The notes beneath the pieces are model-generated. The model searched no databases. It was not told where the DNA came from and worked only from the letters and a program-made list of their open reading frames with translations. From Bacteroides sp. CAG:443 (GTDB taxonomy: Bacteria; Bacteroidota; Bacteroidia; Bacteroidales; Bacteroidaceae), in NCBI GenBank assembly GCA_000432735.1, contig FR887762.1:1-12045 (forward strand): a DNA stretch of 12,045 bases. The letters are read 5' to 3'. Below, in pieces: positions 7,238 through 12,045 of the stretch (position 1 is the first letter of the stretch; the number at the start of each line of letters is the position of its first letter). The position numbers and the translations under genes are program-made.

Positions 7238-9283
7238 ATGCAAAAAGGTAATATTGGGGTAACGACCGAGAATATCTTCCCCATCATTAAAAAATTCTTA
7301 TATAGCGACCACGAAATATTTCTTCGTGAACTGGTTTCGAATGCAGTCGATGCAACACAAAAACTGAAAACCCTTGCTTCCACTGGCGATTTCAAGGGAG
7401 AACTGGGTGATCTTACCATCCATGTCAAGGCTGACAAGGATACCATCACTATCTCCGACCGTGGACTGGGACTGACTGCAGAAGAAATAGAAAAATATAT
7501 CAACCAGATAGCTTTCTCAGGAGCCAACGATTTCTTGGAGAAATACAAGGAAGATGCGAATGCCATCATCGGACACTTCGGACTGGGATTCTATTCAGCC
7601 TTCATGGTTGCCAAGAAAGTTGAAATCGTAACCCGCTCTTATAAAGAAGATGCGAAAGCCATGAAATGGAGTTGCGACGGAAGTCCTGAGTTTACAATGG
7701 AAGAAACCGAAAAGGCAGACCGTGGTACAGATATTATCCTGTACATAGACGATGATTGCCGTGAGTTCCTTGAACCTTCACGTATTCAGGGCTTGCTGAA
7801 CAAATACTGCCGCTTCTTGCCTGTTCCGGTAGCTTTCGGAAAGAAGAAAGAATGGAAAGACGGCAAACAGGTAGATACAGACGAAGACAACATCATCAAC
7901 AGTACCTGCCCTATCTGGACAAAGAAACCGAGCGAACTGAAGGATGAAGACTACAAGCAGTTCTATCGTGATCTGTATCCGATGTCGGACGAACCGTTGT
8001 TCTGGATTCATCTGAATGTAGACTATCCGTTCAACCTGACAGGTGTCCTCTATTTCCCCAAAATCAAGAGCAACATCGACTTGCAGAAGAACAAAATTCA
8101 GTTGTACTGCAACCAGGTATATGTGACAGATTCGGTTGAAGGCATCGTACCTGACTTTTTGACATTGCTTCACGGCGTCATCGATTCACCGGATATTCCG
8201 CTGAACGTATCTCGTTCTTACTTGCAGAGCGATTCGAATGTAAAGAAGATCTCTACTTACATCACCAAGAAGGTGGCCGACCGCTTGCAGGCTATCTTCA
8301 AGAACGACCGTAAGGAATTTGAAAACAAATGGGACGACCTGAAGATTTTCATCAACTACGGTATGCTTACACAGGAAGACTTCTACGAAAAAGCCAGCAA
8401 GTTTGCCTTGTTCAAAGATACAGACAGCAAGTATTATACTTTCGAAGAGTATCAGACACTGATTAAGGACAACCAGACCGACAAGAACGGAAGCCTGATT
8501 TATCTGTATGCCAACAACCTCGACGAGCAGTATACATACATCGATGCTGCCAAGAGCAAAGGTTACAATGTCTTGTTGCTGGACGGACAGCTAGATGTTC
8601 CGATGATCAACATGCTGGAACAGAAGTTTGAAAAGAGTCACTTCACTCGTGTGGACAGCGATGTAATCGACCGTCTGATTGTAAAGGAAGACCAGAAAAG
8701 TGAAGAACTGGCAGACACCAAACGTGAAATTCTGTCGACTGTCTTCAGTGGTCAGTTGCCGAAAGTCCAAAAGACTGAGTTCCATGTAGAAACACAGGCA
8801 ATGGGCGAAACAGCCGCTCCTATCGTCATCACGCAGGCCGAATACATGCGCCGTATGAAGGAAATGGCAAATATCCAGCCGGGTATGAGCTTCTACGGTG
8901 AAATGCCTAGCATGTTCAACCTGGTTCTGAACAGCGATCACCGACTCATCAAGCAAGTATTGGAAGATGCTGAATCTGCTTGCTCAGAGAAGCTGGTTCC
9001 GGTTGAATCGGAAATTGCCATGCTGAAACTGCGTGAAAACGAACTTCACAAAGCTCACGAGGGCAAAAAAGATGAAGAAATTCCGACTACAGAAAAGGAT
9101 GAACTCCACGATGTAGAAAAGAAACTCGACGAGCAGAAGAAGCAGAAGACTGACATCATCAACGAATATGCTGCCGGCAACAAGGTAGTACATCAGTTGA
9201 TTGACCTGGCATTGCTGCAAAACAACATGCTGAAAGGAGAAGCTTTGACTAACTTCGTAAAACGAAGCATCGAACTGATTTAA
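7238..9283 (+). CDS. htpG: Molecular chaperone HtpG (bacterial Hsp90)
   Basis: An ATP-driven dimeric chaperone of the cytoplasm, 681 residues from the ATG at 7238. An in-frame ATG two codons earlier (7232) is possible, but MQKGNIGV is the usual Bacteroides N-terminus. The N-terminal GHKL ATPase domain shows E31, N35 and D38 (ELVSNAVDA), DRGLG at 74-78 and the lid glycine motif GHFGLGFYSAF at 112-122. The middle domain contains the conserved YPMSDEPLFWIHLNVDYPF stretch and the SRSYLQSD segment. The C-terminal dimerisation domain ends KRSIELI, without a eukaryotic MEEVD. The protein is longer than E. coli HtpG (about 624 residues), partly from a highly charged, predicted helical segment at about 590-643. 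It follows clpC after a terminator, so it should have its own promoter, but no good TAnnTTTG element lies in the 60 bp before it. The best candidate, a TTTG at 7175-7178 with TAAGCAAG 19 bp later, is weak. Confidence 0.97.
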   Translation: MQKGNIGVTTENIFPIIKKFLYSDHEIFLRELVSNAVDATQKLKTLASTGDFKGELGDLTIHVKADKDTITISDRGLGLTAEEIEKYINQIAFSGANDFLEKYKEDANAIIGHFGLGFYSAFMVAKKVEIVTRSYKEDAKAMKWSCDGSPEFTMEETEKADRGTDIILYIDDDCREFLEPSRIQGLLNKYCRFLPVPVAFGKKKEWKDGKQVDTDEDNIINSTCPIWTKKPSELKDEDYKQFYRDLYPMSDEPLFWIHLNVDYPFNLTGVLYFPKIKSNIDLQKNKIQLYCNQVYVTDSVEGIVPDFLTLLHGVIDSPDIPLNVSRSYLQSDSNVKKISTYITKKVADRLQAIFKNDRKEFENKWDDLKIFINYGMLTQEDFYEKASKFALFKDTDSKYYTFEEYQTLIKDNQTDKNGSLIYLYANNLDEQYTYIDAAKSKGYNVLLLDGQLDVPMINMLEQKFEKSHFTRVDSDVIDRLIVKEDQKSEELADTKREILSTVFSGQLPKVQKTEFHVETQAMGETAAPIVITQAEYMRRMKEMANIQPGMSFYGEMPSMFNLVLNSDHRLIKQVLEDAESACSEKLVPVESEIAMLKLRENELHKAHEGKKDEEIPTTEKDELHDVEKKLDEQKKQKTDIINEYAAGNKVVHQLIDLALLQNNMLKGEALTNFVKRSIELI

Positions 9284-9314
9284 AGTTTTTCTCCATAAAA
9301 ATTAATTATACCCC

Positions 9315-9354
9315 AACGCCGGACGAAACCATATGCTTCGCCCGGCGTTTTTTT
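9315..9354 (+). terminator. htpG rho-independent terminator
   Basis: AACGCCGGACGAA (9315-9327) pairs with TTCGCCCGGCGTT (9337-9349) with one A-C mismatch around a 9-nt loop, followed by seven T residues (9348-9354). It is a strong, G/C-rich hairpin 31 bp after the htpG stop. Confidence 0.92.
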
Positions 9355-9438
9355 ATGCCGACCAGATGCAGGATAATGTATTCACCTGTTCATCATGCCC
9401 CGAAATCGTAGAAAAAACCTCAGCATCTTTTTTCAGAA

Positions 9439-9472
9439 TTTGTACAAAAACAAATTTTTTTTGTACAAAAAA
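9439..9472. promoter_or_regulatory. Pair of TTGTACAA palindromes upstream of the patatin gene
   Basis: TTTGTACAAA at 9439-9448 and the longer TTTTTTGTACAAAAAA at 9457-9472 are perfect palindromes with centres 21 bp apart, about two helical turns, so two bound dimers would sit on the same DNA face. A third copy of the core lies at 9570-9577. The stretch 9355-9438 between the htpG terminator and these sites, and 9473-9560 after them, holds no clear signal; an 83-codon open frame across it overlaps the terminator and is not credible. Confidence 0.5.
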
Positions 9473-9568
9473 GCAAGCATATCTGCCGGACTTCCCTCCA
9501 TATTCCCTTCGACCTCTAAAAAAGGAAAGGCATGTTTTTCCTGAAACTCAATTGTATTTGCCGTTTTC

Positions 9569-9600
9569 CTTGTACAAGAAATAGTTTTTTTCTATCTTTG
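9569..9600 (+). promoter_or_regulatory. Promoter of the patatin-barrel gene with overlapping operator-like palindrome
   Basis: TATCTTTG (9593-9600) is a perfect TAnnTTTG -7 element. The -33 position, 20 bp earlier, reads CTTG (9569-9572) and forms the left arm of the palindrome CTTGTACAAG (9569-9578). This palindrome shares the TTGTACAA core with the two sites at 9439-9472. A protein bound here would cover the -33 element, which suggests repression. Transcription would begin 20-25 bp before the ATG at 9630. Confidence 0.6.
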
Positions 9601-9629
9601 GTTTTATATCTTACCAATAACTCCGATTA

Positions 9630-11933
9630 ATGAAAAAAATACTATATATTCTTTTCCTCTTCATCTTTCTGACACATACCAGCAATGCCCAGAAAGTAGG
9701 ACTCGTATTGAGTGGAGGAGGTGCCAAAGGACTGACTCACATAGGTATCATCAGGGCACTGGAGGAGAACAATATTCCTATCGACTATATTGCCGGTACA
9801 TCCATGGGAGCCATCGTAGGCTCACTCTATGCCATGGGATATTCTCCCGACGATATGGAAAAGTTGCTCAAGTCGGACGACTTCAAACGCTGGTACACCG
9901 GAAATATTGAAGAAAAATACATCTATTACTTCAAAAGAAATCCTCCGACTCCCGAATTTCTCAACATCCGCGTTTCTCTGAAAAATCCACTGCATAAGGT
10001 AAAGACGCAGTTCCTGCCGTCGAGCGTGGTAGACCCTCTGCAAATGAATCTTGCCTTTCTCGAGCTGTTCGGACAGGCTACGGCTGCATGCGACAACAAC
10101 TTTGACAAGCTTTTTATTCCTTTCCGCTGTGTCGCGTCGGACGTATACAACAAGAAACCGATGATTTTTGACAAGGGCGATCTGGGTGATGCCGTCCGTG
10201 CCTCCATGAGTTTTCCCGGTATGTTCAAGCCTATCGAGATAGATTCTACGCTGGTATACGATGGCGGAATATACAATAACTTTCCCGTTAACGTCATGGT
10301 AAACGACTTCCATCCGGATGTTATCATTGGAAGTGTGGTAAGCTCCAATCCGGGAAAGCCCAAGGAGGGAGACATCATGGGACAGCTGGAAAACATGATT
10401 ATGCAGAAAACAGACTACTCGCTGCCCGATTCACTGGGCATCCTGATGACTTTCAAGTACGACGACGTCAGTCTGATGGATTTCGACCGTTTCGATGAAC
10501 TGCACGACAACGGATACAAGCGTACCATGCAGCTGATGGATTCCATCAAGGCACGCATTCCGCGCCGTGTCAACTACCGGCAGCTCGAACTGAAAAGAAT
10601 CGCCTATAAGAAAAACATGCCCGAGCTTCGTTTCAAGGATATAGCCATACAGGGCGGCAGCGAACAACAGAAAAGATACATCCGCCGGGAATTTCATGCT
10701 TCGGACCACGAAACATTCTCGCTGGAAGACCTGCGTAAGGGGTATTTCCGCCTGATGTCCGACAACATGATTTCCGAAATCATTCCTCATGCCGTCTATA
10801 ATCCGTCTGATTCTACGTTCGACCTCCACCTGAAGGTCAAGATTGAAGACGACTTGTCGCTCCGTGTGGGAGGCAACGTGGGCTCAAATGGTGCCAACCA
10901 GATTTATGTGGGAGCAACTTATCATAACCTGAATAACTTCTCGAAAGAAATCTCACTGGATGGACAGTTGGGACAGATCTACAACAACCTGCAAATAGCA
11001 GGCCGTATTGACTTCCCTACTCATATTCCGACTTCTTTCCGACTGGTAGCTTCCACTTCGTCGTTCGATTACTTCAAGCAGGAAAAGCTCTTCACCAAGG
11101 GAAACTCACCGGTATTCAATAAAAAGAAAGAGCACTTTGTAAAGCTGCTAGTTTCACTCCCCTTCCTTACACGGCAGAAAGCCGAATTCGGAATCGGCAT
11201 CGGAAAACTTCAGGATCAGTATTTCCAGAGCAATGTCATCGACTTTAACAACGACCAGAATGATATCAGCAATTATCGAATATTCGGCGGTTCCGTGGCC
11301 ATGGACGGAAATACACTGAACAGTAAACAATATCCTACTGCCGGACGCCGAGAACGGCTGGTAGCTAATATCTATACAGGAAAAGAGTATTTCCAGAGCG
11401 GATCGGCTCCCGATCCTTATGAAGGTACATACAGTTATGTGCAGTCGTGGCTGCAACTCTCGTATGAAATGGAACGTTATTACCCGATTTCCACAAAGTT
11501 CGTACTGGGGAACTATATTCATGCCTACTATTCTTCCCGTAACTTCAGTCAGAACTATACGGCAACGATGATGCAGGCTGGAGAATTTGCTCCTACGGCT
11601 CACAGCAAAATCACATACAACGAAGCTTTCCGTGCCAATCAGTTTATCGGAGCCGGCATTATGCCAATCTATCAGATCACTCCCGTGTTCCATATCAGAA
11701 CGGAAATTTATGGCTTTGCTCCTATTTTTCCGATAGTGTGCAACGAAGATTCGAAGGCATCCTACGGAAAACTCTTCAGCCGGATAGAATATATGGGAGA
11801 ATTGTCGCTTGTAGTGAAACTTCCCTTCGGGGCAATAAGCGCTTATCTAAATCACTATAGCTCACCAGCTAAGAACTGGAATGTAGGCCTTACACTGGGC
11901 TGGCAGATATTTGGATCGCGATTTATCGAATAA
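9630..11933 (+). CDS. Patatin-like phospholipase with POTRA-like domain and outer-membrane barrel (PlpD/FplA-like, type Vd)
   Basis: A 767-residue envelope enzyme. A signal peptide covers residues 1-20 (Lys-Lys, long hydrophobic core, SNA cleavage before Q21). The patatin domain spans about 22-310, with the oxyanion glycine motif SGGGAKG (28-34), nucleophile elbow GTSMG with Ser58, and DGG with the dyad Asp211, so the lipase active site looks intact. A POTRA-like region covers about 332-405, and a BamA/Omp85-type beta-barrel about 410-767. This order matches the type Vd autotransporters PlpD (Pseudomonas) and FplA (Fusobacterium), whose patatin part hydrolyses phospholipids. By analogy it acts at the outer membrane, with the enzyme on the surface or in the periplasm. 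The C-terminus (GSRFIE) ends in Glu rather than the usual aromatic residue. It is preceded by its own promoter and palindromes, followed by no obvious terminator, and stands alone. Substrate is not determinable from sequence. Confidence 0.92.
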   Translation: MKKILYILFLFIFLTHTSNAQKVGLVLSGGGAKGLTHIGIIRALEENNIPIDYIAGTSMGAIVGSLYAMGYSPDDMEKLLKSDDFKRWYTGNIEEKYIYYFKRNPPTPEFLNIRVSLKNPLHKVKTQFLPSSVVDPLQMNLAFLELFGQATAACDNNFDKLFIPFRCVASDVYNKKPMIFDKGDLGDAVRASMSFPGMFKPIEIDSTLVYDGGIYNNFPVNVMVNDFHPDVIIGSVVSSNPGKPKEGDIMGQLENMIMQKTDYSLPDSLGILMTFKYDDVSLMDFDRFDELHDNGYKRTMQLMDSIKARIPRRVNYRQLELKRIAYKKNMPELRFKDIAIQGGSEQQKRYIRREFHASDHETFSLEDLRKGYFRLMSDNMISEIIPHAVYNPSDSTFDLHLKVKIEDDLSLRVGGNVGSNGANQIYVGATYHNLNNFSKEISLDGQLGQIYNNLQIAGRIDFPTHIPTSFRLVASTSSFDYFKQEKLFTKGNSPVFNKKKEHFVKLLVSLPFLTRQKAEFGIGIGKLQDQYFQSNVIDFNNDQNDISNYRIFGGSVAMDGNTLNSKQYPTAGRRERLVANIYTGKEYFQSGSAPDPYEGTYSYVQSWLQLSYEMERYYPISTKFVLGNYIHAYYSSRNFSQNYTATMMQAGEFAPTAHSKITYNEAFRANQFIGAGIMPIYQITPVFHIRTEIYGFAPIFPIVCNEDSKASYGKLFSRIEYMGELSLVVKLPFGAISAYLNHYSSPAKNWNVGLTLGWQIFGSRFIE

Positions 11934-11960
11934 AAAAGTTAGCAAAAATACCTGCAAAGA

Positions 11961-11992
11961 TTTGGAAGTTTCGGAAAAACTCCATACCTTTG
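11961..11992 (+). promoter_or_regulatory. tRNA promoter
   Basis: TTTG (11961-11964), 20 bp, then TACCTTTG (11985-11992): both elements match the Bacteroides primary sigma consensus exactly. The tRNA begins 23 bp after the -7 element, giving a short leader. This is the best promoter match in the window and lies 28 bp after the patatin gene stop codon. Confidence 0.8.
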
Positions 11993-12014
11993 CACCCGTT
12001 AAGAAAAAAGACAT

Positions 12015-12045
12015 GGCCGCGTAGCTCAACTGAATAGAGTAGCTG
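12015..12045 (+). tRNA. 5' part of a tRNA, cut by the window end (perhaps tRNA-Arg)
   Basis: From G12015 the sequence fits a tRNA: 7-nt acceptor strand GGCCGCG, T8-A9, D-stem GCTC pairing with GAGT, a nine-base D-loop, then the start of the anticodon stem (GCTG). The window ends before the anticodon, so identity is not readable; the D-arm resembles bacterial tRNA-Arg genes that I recall, but this is a guess. D-loop position 19 appears to be A rather than the usual G. The strong promoter just upstream supports a real gene. Confidence 0.8.

Noticed and set aside
9333..9584. An 83-codon plus-strand open frame between htpG and the patatin gene
   Set aside because: It begins inside the htpG terminator hairpin, runs through the palindromes, and has no promoter of its own; the protein looks random.
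11965..11983. Imperfect hairpin between the -33 and -7 elements of the tRNA promoter as a terminator for the patatin gene
   Set aside because: The stem is short with a bulge and has no T-tract; it is spacer sequence of a promoter.

Overview
The window looks like a chromosomal segment from a member of the Bacteroidaceae (Bacteroides/Phocaeicola type). The grounds are the gene content (GyrA, ClpC and HtpG read like Bacteroides homologues), near-absence of Shine-Dalgarno sequences, A/T-rich leaders, and repeated matches to the Bacteroides housekeeping promoter (-33 TTTG, about 19-20 bp, -7 TAnnTTTG). Species cannot be fixed by eye. Most of the region is conserved core genome; I see no phage, CRISPR array or obvious defence system.

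Layout. Positions 1-37 look like the outer end of an IS3-family (IS150-like) insertion sequence whose body lies off the left edge. Positions 38-330 carry no gene I can support. A minus-strand unit follows: gyrA (1669-4206), then 41 bp downstream a secreted TPR protein (410-1627), closed by a hairpin terminator at 331-372. The 359-bp divergent region between gyrA and clpC is rich in signals: a gyrA promoter with a palindrome over its -33 element, two inverted repeats, a sigma-54-like -24/-12 motif, and a housekeeping-type -7 element for clpC. On the plus strand come clpC (4566-7106), a strong terminator, htpG (7238-9283), another strong terminator, then a 346-bp gap with three TTGTACAA palindromes, one lying on the -33 element of the next gene. 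That gene (9630-11933) encodes a patatin phospholipase joined to a POTRA-like domain and an outer-membrane barrel (PlpD/FplA-like, type Vd). A tRNA with its own promoter starts at 12015 and is cut by the window end.

How the genes work together. GyrA is half of DNA gyrase; its partner gyrB is not here. ClpC (unfoldase for ClpP) and HtpG (Hsp90) are neighbouring protein quality-control genes, separated by a terminator and therefore probably independently controlled. The patatin-barrel protein is an envelope enzyme with its own promoter and a candidate operator.

The points most worth a second look are: phenylalanine at the quinolone-resistance position 82 of GyrA; the TTGTACAA operator array of the patatin gene; and the sigma-54-like motif plus inverted repeats before clpC. 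No clearly new multi-gene system is visible.
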